A stretch of 64,000 bases of DNA from Furcasterigmium furcatum. Taxonomy: Eukaryota > Ascomycota > Sordariomycetes > Glomerellales > Plectosphaerellaceae. Both the position numbers and the translations under genes were made by a program. Of this stretch, positions 23,873 through 34,929 are shown in pieces. Under the pieces are notes generated by a model, which did not search any database, had not been told where the DNA came from, and worked only from the letters and a program-made list of their open reading frames with translations. Location of the stretch: contig BCIA01000002.1 of assembly GCA_001599815.1 (NCBI GenBank), positions 4,375,626 through 4,439,625 on the forward strand, given 5' to 3'. Within the stretch, counting starts at the first letter, position 1. The number at the start of each line of letters is the position of its first letter.

Positions 23873-25170
23873 CTACAACATGCCCTTGTTGACCTCGTCC
23901 TTCCGCTCCTCCCAAAGCGTCTTGCCAGTGCAAGAGCAGACGGTCTTGTCGTTGTCCCACATGCCCGCGCTTCTCGCGACGACGCCCACCAGGGTGTCTT
24001 CATCGTTCTTGATCTCCCCTGGCCCGTCTTGCTGTCTCGTCACCACCAGGGCATGGCCGATGATCTCCCAGATCTGGAACGGGTGGTTGATGTAGGCAGA
24101 TCCCTTCCCGTCCCTGCCAACCGTGAAGAGGCCCAGAAACCCCTTGGGCTGCGTCGTGCCTCCATTCACGTGCCCCGTTGCGTCCTTGGCTCCTTCGAGT
24201 CCAGACCAAACCGCCCCCGTCGATGCCGCACCACGGCTCAGATCCCCTGACTGGCGGATGGTGGCGCGGTACTCGCCCGGCGCAACACCCCTTACTGTGA
24301 GGTCGACAAGCGTCGTCTGGGGGGATGTTTGGACCATCCGAGCCAAGCCCCGGACCTCGCGCTTGTGGCCGTCATCTGGCGTCTCGGCGGTCACCCCGGC
24401 GGTCTCGCCATGCTGATAGAAGGATTCGAGGATACTGACCGCGGCACCTGGACTCGCATTAGCCTCCCTGCTGGATGGGATGGCAGACCGGGAGCAGTAG
24501 TGCCCGCGGGCGGGCGGGGATCGGCAGTGACACGGGGGCTGTGCCGTCACCACACGGAGTTGTCGCCAGCCTACCGGAGTCACTGCCGGGTCATATTAGA
24601 GAACCTGTAACTTACTGTTTGAAGCGCCGGATCCTCGCAGGATCGCGTCCCTGCCAGTGGCCTGGATGGCCTCGACGATGGCCGAGGGGGCAGCTATTCC
24701 GGCCAGTCAGCGATATCCTCCAGCACGACTGAGAACCCGTGGCCGCCAGAGGCCCGGAAGTCATTCCAGCAACGGAGAACACACCTGTTCCCTCTACTGA
24801 CACAAGCTGGTCTTTGAGGTTCGCATCGACCTTCGTGATACCGCCCAGGTTGAAGAGCGAGTCTGAAACAGCCTTGACGCAGCCGTCACATGTCATGGGC
24901 ACTGCGAACAGGGTCTGTGTTTCATCAGCGGGGGACCCTGGGCCAACGGACCAACTGCCGGCATGGGGAGGAGGGGGGAGAAGAAGGAGAAGAAGAAGAA
25001 AACAGGAGTCCATGTCGTTGTGATAGGGGCTGTGCTGTATCTCAACGGCGGCTGGGGCGGAGCGAGCGTACCTGGAAGGGATACTCGACGCCCATCTTGC
25101 CCATGTGCGTCTGTCTGCTCTGGAGAACGGATCGGTAGGTCTGGAGGAAGTCCTGGAGGCAGTAGACCAT
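23873..25170 (-). CDS. CCS1: Copper chaperone for superoxide dismutase (Ccs1/Lys7)
   Basis: Four exons: 25170-25072, 24914-24785, 24693-24616 and 24447-23873, joining to 293 aa. The N-terminal Atx1-like domain has the copper site MTCDGC after PFQTLFAVP. The central domain is SOD-like (VDLTVRGVAPGEYRATIRQSGDLSRG and EIIGHALVV). The C-terminal tail holds the CxC copper-transfer motif in VCSCTGKTLWEERK. The protein loads copper into Cu/Zn superoxide dismutase in the cytosol and the mitochondrial intermembrane space. The start is ambiguous: ATG at 25170 adds 22 residues before a second ATG at 25104, which gives the length usual for the family. The gene is divergent from uL13m with 458 bases between ATGs. 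Confidence 0.9.
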
Positions 25171-25628
25171 GTCTCTTCAAGAAACTGAATAAGGGCCAAA
25201 AGTGGTCATACAAGAAGAGAAATACGTCAGATTCGTTTATCGTAAGACCCAATCGGATCTGAGTGCTTTTCCACCATCATCCCGGGGCATCCCCACGATG
25301 CTTTGAAATCCGCTCGGTCGCCGGTCGCATACCGGCCTCGGCCGCACAGCTGGCAGCAGATGGCCAAGACTGGCATTATTCTCAGGGGGCTTTCGGGTTG
25401 ACCTTATCTTATCACAGCGTGACCCGGCTGACTCAGCAAGTTAATTCTCAACATCAAACTTTCCATCCCGAACCACATCACGAGATTCACCTGTAGCACA
25501 TCAAGCGACGATACCCACGACCTCCCTCCCTCCGCCAGCCACGTCAATTGAGCGCACCGCCCGCGCAGAGACACCCCTCCTTCTCGGTCGTGACATACGA
25601 GGGGCTCTCCCCTCCCTCCTGGCCCATC
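25171..25628. promoter_or_regulatory. Divergent promoter, copper chaperone / uL13m
   Basis: 458 bases between two outward-facing starts, with no room for another gene. No specific element was recognised. Confidence 0.45.
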
Positions 25629-26243
25629 ATGTCGCAAACAATCGGCCTGGTGCGTCCTCCCTTTCTCGCCGCACACGCGAGCCCAAATCCCTCCTCACCA
25701 ATTGTCCTTCTAACGCCCTCGCAGACCCGCCTCTCCTACTCCCGCGTCTGGCACTCCGTCTCTGCCACAGCACCCCACGCGACCCTCTCGACGACAACGC
25801 CCCCGACGCCCCCCTCCCTCGGCCGCCTCGCCTCCCGCATCGCGACCCTCCTCATGGGCAAGCACAAGCCCACCTGGGACCCCTCGACCGACTGCGGCGA
25901 CTATGTCGTCGTCACGGACTGCGCCGCCCTCCGCCTCACCGGCCGCAAGAAGTGGCAGAAGACCTACTACCGCCACACCACCCGGCCCGGCTCCCTGCGC
26001 TCCGTCACCGCCGACGTCCTCATGGAGAAGCACGGCGGCGCAGAGGTCCTCCGCAAGGCCGTCAGCGGCATGCTCCCCAAGAACCGCCTGCGCGACAAGC
26101 GCCTCGCCCGCCTCAAGGCGTTCGAGGGCGGCGCGCACCCCTACAAGCAGAACGTCGTGCGGTTCGGCGGCGTAAAGGTCGGCGAGACGGGGTGGGAGGA
26201 GGCCGTCGAGGCCATCAGGAAGGACGGCATGAAGAGGCTGTGA
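25629..26243 (+). CDS. MRPL23: Mitochondrial ribosomal protein uL13m
   Basis: Two exons, 25629-25649 (MSQTIGL) and 25725-26243, giving 179 aa. The intron is 75 bases, with GTGCGT donor and CGCAG acceptor. The protein keeps uL13 landmarks: WHSVSA, LGRLASRIATLLMGKHKPTW, DCGDYVVVTD, LTGRKKWQKTYYRHT and GMLPKNRLRDKRLARLKAFEG. It lies in the mitochondrial large subunit. Codon use is extremely rich in C, as in the synthetase gene. Confidence 0.93.
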   Translation: MSQTIGLVRPPFLAAHASPNPSSPIVLLTPSQTRLSYSRVWHSVSATAPHATLSTTTPPTPPSLGRLASRIATLLMGKHKPTWDPSTDCGDYVVVTDCAALRLTGRKKWQKTYYRHTTRPGSLRSVTADVLMEKHGGAEVLRKAVSGMLPKNRLRDKRLARLKAFEGGAHPYKQNVVRFGGVKVGETGWEEAVEAIRKDGMKRL

Positions 26244-26980
26244 GAGGCGAGGATGCCGAAAAAGCTGTAGCAGAGCCGACGGCCTGGCGTCGGCGTGTAT
26301 ACTCTGTATCATACCATGACCCATATTCGAGACAGGGGAGTCCCCTCCTCGACATACGTATTGTAAAGCAATCACTACCATATTTCTGACCAAGTTGAAG
26401 AGCTGAAACTGTCTGTTTTCTATTCCCAGAAACACTGTAGGGCTGTCTATCATCTCAGTAATACTGTCTTTCATTAGCCTCGTCGGCCATCCATCAATCC
26501 CTCCAACACCACCCGTCGGTCCATGGGCCTTCTCAGCCACCTGTTGGTCGTGTCCGACGCCCTGTCTGGCCGCTCATGCCGCTGAAGGAAATCAGACGCA
26601 CGCTTCCTGAGGCTGCCATTGCCGTAATGGGCGTCCAGGCTCAGCCTGCTTCGAAGTCGTCGAGGGTGCGGCCCGTCGCTTTCCTGGCCCGCACGTCTAC
26701 CATATCGTGGCTGCGACATCTCCTTCCCTGAGCCGGTCGCTACATCCCCCATGTCCGCCGAGCTCATGCTGAGCCCATGGCTCCAGCGCTGCCGACGTTC
26801 CCGGACGATGGGTACCGACGTCGTCCTTCTCGGCAAGGCAAGCACGCTGGCCTGCCCAGCCACTGCTGCGAAAGGGACCGAACGGGCCCTCCGGTTAGCC
26901 TGGGCAGCCATTGCTCGTATTTTGGCGCGAGAGGATGCCCCTTTCTGCCGGCTCCTCTCCCAATTTTGAACCGTTGGTTC
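26244..26980. other. Convergent intergenic region
   Basis: About 0.74 kb between facing 3' ends. No gene recognised. Confidence 0.4.
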
Positions 26981-28927
26981 CTACAGCCAACTGAACAAGC
27001 TTCGTCGCCTCGTCGAATACTGCACTGGCACCGGCACCATCGTCTCTGTGGCGTCCCCTTCCCCGTCTCCTCCTGCTGAGGACGCGCCAGGTGCGCCGGG
27101 TGCGGCCGCTGCAGTGGTACTTTTGGCTCGTCCCCGGGACGTAATAGATCTGGGCCATCTGGCGAAATCTGCCAGGCTGTTGGAGCGTTTGTGATTGGGA
27201 TTCCGGGATTTGACGTAATGACCGCGCAGGTCGTCGCCGTACTTGAGGCCGACGAACTCTTCAATTTCCGAGAATGCTCGAGCAATAGCCGTGTGAGTTA
27301 CTGACTGGCACTTGGCTGAAAGGCACAGGTCCGTCAGGCGCATTTTGTAAACAACAATCGCTTGGCGAATGCCCCGGCCGATCTCGGGGTTCCTCGCGAG
27401 AACGGAGCCAGACTCGAACTCGTCATGTAGAAGCTGGTGTCTGAGGCAGACGAGGAGCTCCTGGATCAAGAGCGGTCGTTCAATCACCAGGAAGAATGAA
27501 TGCAGAACGATGCCGACGACCATCTTGAACCAGAGGTCCATGCAGGTATCGTTGTTGGCAACGGCCCCTGCGACAAACAGAAACTGAAACTCTGCAACGA
27601 GATCGTCCGTGGTAAGTCTCTGATGGCTGTCGATGAAGTCGAGGAGAAGCTCGGTCGTGTCTCGATGCTCGGCAGAGACCAGGTCGAATATTGTCTCCGC
27701 GAAACTGGCGAAGTCGAAGGAGAGCAGACGGCCCTGGTAGTTAGCGGGGAGGCGGTGCCCCCCGATCAACATGTAGGCCTGATCGGCGGCATCTCGTACG
27801 GCATCTTTGGAGCCCAGCTTCCAGTCTGACACTGTTTGCCCGGTGATACGGCTCAGAGCCTCGGGGGTGATGCGACAAGTCATCATGGTCCACGCGTGAG
27901 CTCTGTCGGCGACGTCCATGGCCGCATTTTCGCTCATCTCCGGCTTGGGACACCTCGCATAGGCACAAGCAGCGATTTCGCTCTCCTGTACTCTGACGAC
28001 GTGAGGCCCGAGAGTATTGTTATACCCGTTCCACTGGAGAACACGGATCGAGCCGTTGTGGCAGGGTTTGGTGAAGAAGAAGAAGCCAGTGCGCGGAAAG
28101 TACAGCTTGTGGTTGGAGACCCAGGCAAAGTGCAACCCATGATGAGGATGGTAGATCCCTAAGGCCTGTTCGGAATATCGCGCCGGCTCCATCAAGTCGC
28201 AGGCGATGGTATTGCCGTCGGGCACGTCGGAGAAAAAGACGAGATTGGCTCGTTTGGTCGTATCTGCTTGGCTTTCTCTGCCAGCAGCTATGACTGTCTC
28301 GATTCCAAGCCGACGGATAGACTGACAGGATCGTTCTGAGTCGATGGAAGGGGAGCGGTAGGGGGGTGCGAGATGGCCGGATTGTCTCCGGACCGTTACG
28401 ACCGGCTCAACTCCCTTGCCTTTGCCTATCTTTGGTGTTGTCGAGAGATCTGCGTCCGATACAGTGCTCTTGCTACCATTCGATGCTGGGGCGGATGCCT
28501 GCTCCTTGGTCCTGTCGAGATCGGTTCCCGAGTCGCCAGCTGCGGGATAGCCGCTATCTCTGCGGATATGAAAGGAGGTCGCTCCAGGAGAATTCGGGAT
28601 TTCCTGAGGCAACTGCCAGTACGTTCCGGCCTGGTAGGGCGGCGGCGGCTCCAGAGGGTTCCCGTCTCCCAGCCCATATCGAGGGATTTCTCTGTTGCCT
28701 TGCCCATGGTAAGGGGAAGGCTGGCCTGCCTGAGGGGAGAAGGTGCAAGGATCGCCCGTATCAGCGAGATTGCGACGACGTAGCGAGCCATTCGGCACGA
28801 TGATGCTTTCACATGAAGGCCTGCTGCTGTCCGGTGGGACAGCGGGCGTTTTGCCGTTGTCGTCCCGAGGGGGCTCGGCCGGGTCCATGACGATTGCTGG
28901 AGTGTAACCAAACGAGGTGAGATACAA
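26981..28927 (-). CDS. AAR2-like splicing factor family protein with long disordered N-terminus
   Basis: Single exon, 648 aa (a second ATG at 28888 gives 635). Residues 1-225 are Pro/Ser/Gly-rich and probably disordered. From about residue 228, NLVFFSDVPDGNTIACDLM, GIYHPHHGLHFAWVS and RTGFFFF match the plan of the AAR2 N-terminal domain: dispensable loop, PPGLHF-like turn, RTGFF strand. The helical region DLVAEFQFLFVAGAVANNDTCMDLWFKMV followed by RPLLIQELLVCLRHQL matches the C-terminal domain. AAR2 holds Prp8 during U5 snRNP assembly. The likeness is by pattern and the protein is divergent, so a paralogue with another role is possible. A low-complexity Ala/Gly tail ends in FSWL. Confidence 0.6.
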   Translation of the reverse strand: MYLTSFGYTPAIVMDPAEPPRDDNGKTPAVPPDSSRPSCESIIVPNGSLRRRNLADTGDPCTFSPQAGQPSPYHGQGNREIPRYGLGDGNPLEPPPPYQAGTYWQLPQEIPNSPGATSFHIRRDSGYPAAGDSGTDLDRTKEQASAPASNGSKSTVSDADLSTTPKIGKGKGVEPVVTVRRQSGHLAPPYRSPSIDSERSCQSIRRLGIETVIAAGRESQADTTKRANLVFFSDVPDGNTIACDLMEPARYSEQALGIYHPHHGLHFAWVSNHKLYFPRTGFFFFTKPCHNGSIRVLQWNGYNNTLGPHVVRVQESEIAACAYARCPKPEMSENAAMDVADRAHAWTMMTCRITPEALSRITGQTVSDWKLGSKDAVRDAADQAYMLIGGHRLPANYQGRLLSFDFASFAETIFDLVSAEHRDTTELLLDFIDSHQRLTTDDLVAEFQFLFVAGAVANNDTCMDLWFKMVVGIVLHSFFLVIERPLLIQELLVCLRHQLLHDEFESGSVLARNPEIGRGIRQAIVVYKMRLTDLCLSAKCQSVTHTAIARAFSEIEEFVGLKYGDDLRGHYVKSRNPNHKRSNSLADFARWPRSITSRGRAKSTTAAAAPGAPGASSAGGDGEGDATETMVPVPVQYSTRRRSLFSWL

Positions 28928-31900
28928 AGCTAAGTAGGCAGCTTGTCTGTCGTCGAAAAGTGTCTGTCCACAACAATATCGAGGCGGCGGGTAGCAGGCG
29001 ATATTTGGATATGTTTTGACAGCGAGGCGGCAATGGGATGATGGTTGAAGGTTCTTCGTTTTCTGGCGGTCGACATGAACGTAGTAGGTTCCTTCTTATG
29101 TGCGAAGGAGGCGGCGGCAGGTAGAACCTGGAAGGCTTGACAGCGACGGGAGCCCCTATGGCACGAGCCTCGCCGGTTTCCGTTGAGGATGTGGCTTGCC
29201 GCATGAAAGGTCTAATGGCAGCGGAGGAGTCACACGCCAGGACAGGAGGTACCGTGGGATGGGACAGGAGAGAGGCAAAAGAATGTCAAACAAAGTAAGG
29301 CGCCACCTTGATATCATCGGGGTCAACGTCGAAGACACCTGCCGCGGCCCCCACGGTGAAGATGATGAAGAAGGGCGGGGACCGAGGACCTTATCGCGGG
29401 GGATCACCCGCCGTGCCCGTCGAGCCCATCATTGGCCAGAGACGCCGTTCCAGACTTGTCTGCCCCTGGCAATCCTCAAAATAACCATGGAGCCTGGAGG
29501 CAAGGGCAGGGCTGAAACATGGGTTCGGGGAGAACATGTCGAATGAGGGCCTGGCAGGACCTTGTTTGAGAGTTGCGCCTGCCTTGGAACAGCCCGTACA
29601 TACAGCGCAAGAAGCTCGTGACGTTCGTGGGGCAGCGCCATGGCGGGGTTCGTCAGAGGCCGGGGTCGGGGTCAACTTCGTGTTGAAGAACGAGCCCGCA
29701 GGCACAAGACCTCGTATTGATGACCTCCACCAACGAGGGGCCCTCGGTTGCGCATGAAATGTTGATGCCTACAGCATCTGCATGACTGGGTATGTACTGG
29801 AAGCCAGGAGGCCCTGCGCTCCTGGAATAGACGTCGGGATGGAGCATGGTTTGGGTTTCGTGATAATACAATTTAGAGGCGGCGGTTTAGCTTTACGACC
29901 ATTCCATGAGAGACTTGGAGGCACCGCCTCATCTGCCGTGACCACCAGCCACAGGTTCGTGCCACAGCCACACCCAGTTCCCCCCATCCTCGTCCAAGAC
30001 CAGCCAACATGGGAAACAACCCGCGCCGCGACCACAAAAATACAGGCCTGCCAGGGTGCGCAGTCAACATCTTCCTGCAGGGCATGGCTCATCTCGCTCC
30101 CTCAAGCTAACCCGATCTTTCTAGCCCTCGACTGCTTTTTTCTCCTCGCACTCCCCCTCCAGCACCGTTCCCTCGGGTTACACGACCGCCTTGGGGGCCT
30201 GCGCTAGGAGAATTGATGGATATCGGCCGGTTCGGATCTGATAATAATCCAGGAACAGAGATGGTCGTTGAAACAAAGTCTTGGCTGGGTGTAGCGGCCG
30301 CGGCCGCTAGGTACTGCACTCGCTCCTCACAACACAAGAGGACGGACCGCACCACCCACCACCACCACGTGGTGCTGCGATCGGCTCCGGCCCCTGAGCG
30401 ACAGACAGGACAGCCCTTCACCGCCGAAGAGGGGAGAGGGGGGATGGGATGGCTTGCTCGATGCTGCGCTCTGTCTGCGCCAAGGCCCTCTGTGCATTCA
30501 GGGCGCGACATTTATTCCTCCATCGAGCAGCGATGAGCGTGGCGGTCCTGGGATTGAGGACAGCTCAGCGCTGTCGCAAAGTGATCGGGGGTAAATGTTG
30601 ATCCAGCATGGGTTGACAACTGAGCCGAGACCTCATCGTGCGGTCTGCGACCGACAGCCCTGGACGATTCCATATCATTGCCTCGGAACGCAAGGTCCCG
30701 GAATGAGAGCGACGACCAGCGCATGGTCGCCTCGCTCTTCACCGAAGGACGAAAGATTCCGACGGCCTCCCGTGACCGCCCGGTATCCCTCCAACCACGA
30801 GCCAAGCTTTCACCGGTCGTCCACCTGCCAGATGTAAGACGGATCCCCGCGGCGGATGCGCGCACGAACACCTCACGAGGCTCACCTCACCGCCATATGT
30901 CGCCCTCGGACTCCGCGCATGCACCCGTTTAGTCCTGCCCTGCAGTGAGTGACCTGTCTTCCCGATGCTCTCGCCAGTGCGACATGATCTTGGCGGATAG
31001 CAGAACCACCCTCGCACAGGCTAATTGCAGGCCCTGCGCGAACGCCTCACCTCGACGCATTACTGGTACCAGCCAAACCCAGGTCCTCCAATAATTACGT
31101 GTGTACTCGACCTCCCAGCAGTGCAACCCTTCACCGACTCCTCACCAGCCGCCCAACCGCCATCCCGTGCCAGCCGCCCCGTGTTCTGTCACGTCCTCGC
31201 TTGGCCTCCCACCTAACCTACCCCCTCGCAACCTCGACATCGAACCACACTCCCCCAGGTGCCGCCACTAGTGTTCAAATGGCCTCAGCCCGGCCATCCC
31301 ATCCATGACGCAGATCGCGCAAAAACTCCCCTAGCGCCCGTCGCACAAGGAACGCAACGACAAGACGAACCAGCACCAGAGCTAAGGCAAATTAAAGGCC
31401 CTGGGCCTGCCGTGACCACCATGCTGTCACCGTGCCTGCCCGCCCGCCGCGACGGATGCGCCGTTCGGGACGGGCGGGCGCTAGTGTTAGGTGGTCGGCG
31501 CCATCTGCGTAAACGCACCCAACGTCGCTCGCTGCGCTGGGCGGGTGAGGACGGGACTGCGACTTGTCGCATCGTCTTTTGAGTTATAATTAATTATGAT
31601 GCAGCATGCCCGTTGGACGGCGTGCTAGTTACGACTTGGTGCAAAACGGCATGCCCATAAACCCAAGGTTTCCGAAGGTGCAGCTCACAGAAAGTCATGT
31701 CAAGCCGTGGCGCATCTCGGAGGTTAAAACATCCAACATTCACCGCATCATGCAACGTCAACGGACAAGCCATGCCGACCCTGGAAATAGCCCCCTATCT
31801 AAGGACAAACCGTTCTGTCCCTCCCCAGAAAACAAGCAACCCCCTAATGCGTCTCCCGCCTTAGTTCGGCTCCCAAATATCTGCCGGTAGTATCACATTG

Positions 31901-33124
31901 TCACGCGCCGTCTCGAGCATTGGCCACGTACTAGCACCAACAGGTCCAACACCATCGCCCGACCGGCGCATCCATCGCGGCACAGCCCAAGAAGACCACG
32001 ACCGCAGCCCTACGACCCTGCTAGCCTCCAAGCGCACGATCGTCTCCTGTCTAAAGGCACTGGATTAGCGCTCTTGGGTCTCAGAAAGACACACGAGTAT
32101 CCTCTCCATCTTGACATCCGTTCTCGCAACTTGATATATTTCGGGGCTCGCGGGCCCTGGACCAAAAACTACCAAACAGCAAGCAAGCGTATACACACAC
32201 ACTCCATGTCCTCGTCTGTCGTCTCTCCGCGTGAGCCAGCGTTCAAGAAAGTGCCTGCCGGGCGCCTCCCACCCTTTTCCTTCCCCTGAGGGAATCCACC
32301 AGTCTGATGTGCTGCGGTGCAAAAACAGGGAATCTGACAACGAAAGCTCAGAAAAGAACCACGGAACATCTCATGCACCCGACTCCCCGGGATGCTGCAT
32401 CGTTAAGCTGCCTGCCTGCCTGTACTTCTGCTCTGCCAAGCCCACCTAACGGAGACCTTCCTCTCCCGGTCCAGCCGTTGCAGCGCAAACCAAATCATGC
32501 CGCCCTTCCCTGTTCATCGCCAGGTCTTCGTGACGTCCTCGCGCCGAACTCATCCTATGCAGTCGTGAAAGAATCAAGCAAAACTGCAAGACTGGAAAAA
32601 AAAAAAGTGAACCGTGACCTCCTTTCCGCCGGTCCCCGTGGGGACGAAGAAGAAGAAAAGACCCTGCCCAATGCATCACCATGCGTGAAGAAAACCAACG
32701 AGTCCCCTTGCGACGCCATCACCGATCCCCAAAACAGAAAAGGCGAAACCGAGACGTGCGACGACGAGAGGACAGGTCGAAATTACCAGGTCATCCCCGG
32801 TGAGGATGCCATGCCGGGAGGGTGGCGGATATCGTGTCGTGAATCGGAGTCGTCTAAACAAAGAGGGAAAGGAAAACCGTTGGTTCCGAGTATGAACAAG
32901 AGGGTGGGTATGCGAGGGCGTCATGAAGCATGAAGGGGGTATTCCGATAATGTACAGGGGCCCCGTTCCCTTCCATCATGCATCCGGCTTGTCCGTCGAG
33001 GCTGATTCGTCGTTGACACTCGGCGTCGGCGGGCAATCGCCATCGCGACAGTCCTGGATCGCTGAGCTATCCTAATGGCTCTGACCGGGCTGAGCGCCGT
33101 GCTCTGTCAAAGAGTGTCAGCTGG
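28928..33124. other. 4.2 kb intergenic region
   Basis: Between the start of the AAR2-like gene and the stop of the Con7-like gene. No gene was recognised on either strand. The right third probably holds the Con7 3' UTR. A perfect 18-base palindrome lies at 30292-30309. Confidence 0.4.
30292..30309. repeat. Perfect 18-bp GC palindrome
   Basis: TAGCGGCCGCGGCCGCTA reads the same on both strands and contains two overlapping GCGGCCGC octamers. It could form a small cruciform or bind a dimeric factor; no role is shown. Confidence 0.8.
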
Positions 33125-34929
33125 TTATGCGATCTCGACGGGCCGTGTGCGCTCACGTTGGCTATACATTCCCTGGCCAGGCTGTCCGTAGGGAGACTGG
33201 GGCTGCTGGTAGTTCGCCGAGTACATGTGACCGCCATTGTACTCCGGGAGCGGCTGTTGAGGGACTCCAGCCGAGGGAGGCGCCGGGTAGCCCGAGGGCT
33301 GGTATCCGATCGGGGGCAGTCGGCCACCCGCGTATGCAGAACCAGGAGCAGGGCCGTCGGGGCCGCCCTGAGGATCCGGGCCACCATTTTGAGCGGCGGC
33401 GGCCTGGGCAGCGACGGCGGCAGCACGGCGTTGCTCATCCTCGGCCTTGCGTGCGGCCTCCTCCTCCTTCTTGCGTTGCTTCCACTCCTTGCGGATTTCC
33501 TTGAATTCTATTGTCAGATGGCGTTAGCCTGGTTCCAGTCCCGACCGTTTGGGTCGCCTATGCAGGCGAACCACACACCAGTGCCAAAGCTCTGGCACCG
33601 CCAATCAAGGCCATGGTGAGAAGCTTAGTCGCAATCTAGCGGCCATGCGCCCCAAATACCGCCGCTCGACAATGGCAATTCGGCGAGCGGTTGAATTTGC
33701 GATTGAATTTGCGATGGAAGCAAAACAATTGCGATCACGGCCAAAAGGGAAAGGGGGACGGGAAATGCATACCTTCAGGAGTGCGCTTCGTGCCATGAGA
33801 TTGCATGGTGACGTGGGCATTGAGATGGTTCAGAGTGCCATACGCCTTCTCGCAGCCATTCCAGCCACACTTGTACATTCGCTCGATCTCCTCGTATCGC
33901 CTCCGCGGCCGCTTATGTTGCTGCGCACCCGGGATCGGGACGAACGAGTACACCTGGTTGCCAAACTATCACGTCAGTACGTCAATCTCTTCTAGGGCGG
34001 GGCGGGATGTGGAGGTTTCGCGATATGAACTCTCGGGTGTTTGCGACTCTGTCGCGCTCCCCGGGCAAGCAGACACGCACAGCCCGACACTCTACAGAGT
34101 GGACGGACGATGTCGCGAGCCCAGGCGCGCGCAGACAGTCGCGTAACCGAGTATGCCCACGCTGCCTTCCTCCTCCACGCCCACCACCACAAGTATCTCG
34201 ACGGCTTACCTGGTTCGGTCGCCCCTGGGGAGGGGCAGAGCTGGGCGTCGGGGGGAAGACGTGACCGGCCGGGGTCAGACCGGCGCTGTGCTGGCCGTAG
34301 GCGGCCCAGTCAGGGCGAGGTTGGGGGTAGGCGTGCTGGTAGCCGTGGGACATGTCTCCAGGCGGCGGGCCGTAGGGAGAGTGCTGTCCGTAGGCGTAGG
34401 TAGGACTCGGCCCCGCGATGGAGGGATCTATAGGTACATCGTTGTCAGACCTTGGTTGGGGCTGGGTTTGATGGTTACGGCCATCTTGCTGGGGCAGAGA
34501 CGGACTGCTTGCTTGTTGCGCCATGCCTGCGCTTCCACCGCTTGGGTTGCTGGCGGGATGGTACGATCTTTGGATATGTTCGGGGAAGGATCCTGACCGC
34601 GCGGAGGGCGGATACACGCTGTACTCCGAGGTGGGCGTGGCCGACGTGGAGTAGTTGCTGGGACGAACCTCCTGCTGAGACGGATATTGCGCAGCAGATG
34701 GCTGGTCTGCGGATGAACCTTCAGAACGGGTGTCGCCGCAATTGCTTGGGTAAGGCGATGGCAAACCTGACTGCGAGTACTCGGTGGCACTGCGTTCCAT
34801 AGAGCTGCTGAGCGTGGATAGAAGCGAGCTGATGGTCGCTTCCGGGCGGTTCTCGAGACGAGAGCCGGATGGGTGTAGTAGTGATGCGTGGTTCCCAGAG
34901 AAGTGATTCTGCGTAGGGACCAAGAACAT
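33125..34929 (-). CDS. con7: Con7-type C2H2 zinc-finger transcription factor
   Basis: Three exons: 34929-34210, 33953-33773 and 33507-33125, joining to 427 aa. Residues 1-240 are disordered and rich in Ser, Pro, Gln and Tyr. Across exons 2-3 lies the block that defines Con7: VYSFVPIPGAQQHKRPRRRY, then one finger (CGWNGCEKAYGTLNHLNAH, C-x4-C-x12-H-x5-H), then KRTPEEFKEIRKEWKQRKKEEE. An Ala/Gln coiled stretch and a Pro/Tyr-rich tail follow. In Magnaporthe, Con7 is a transcription factor needed for conidium shape, appressorium formation and infection. The ATG is the first after a stop-free lead, but further upstream exons are possible. The gene stands alone: 13 kb upstream has no convincing neighbour. 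Confidence 0.9.
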
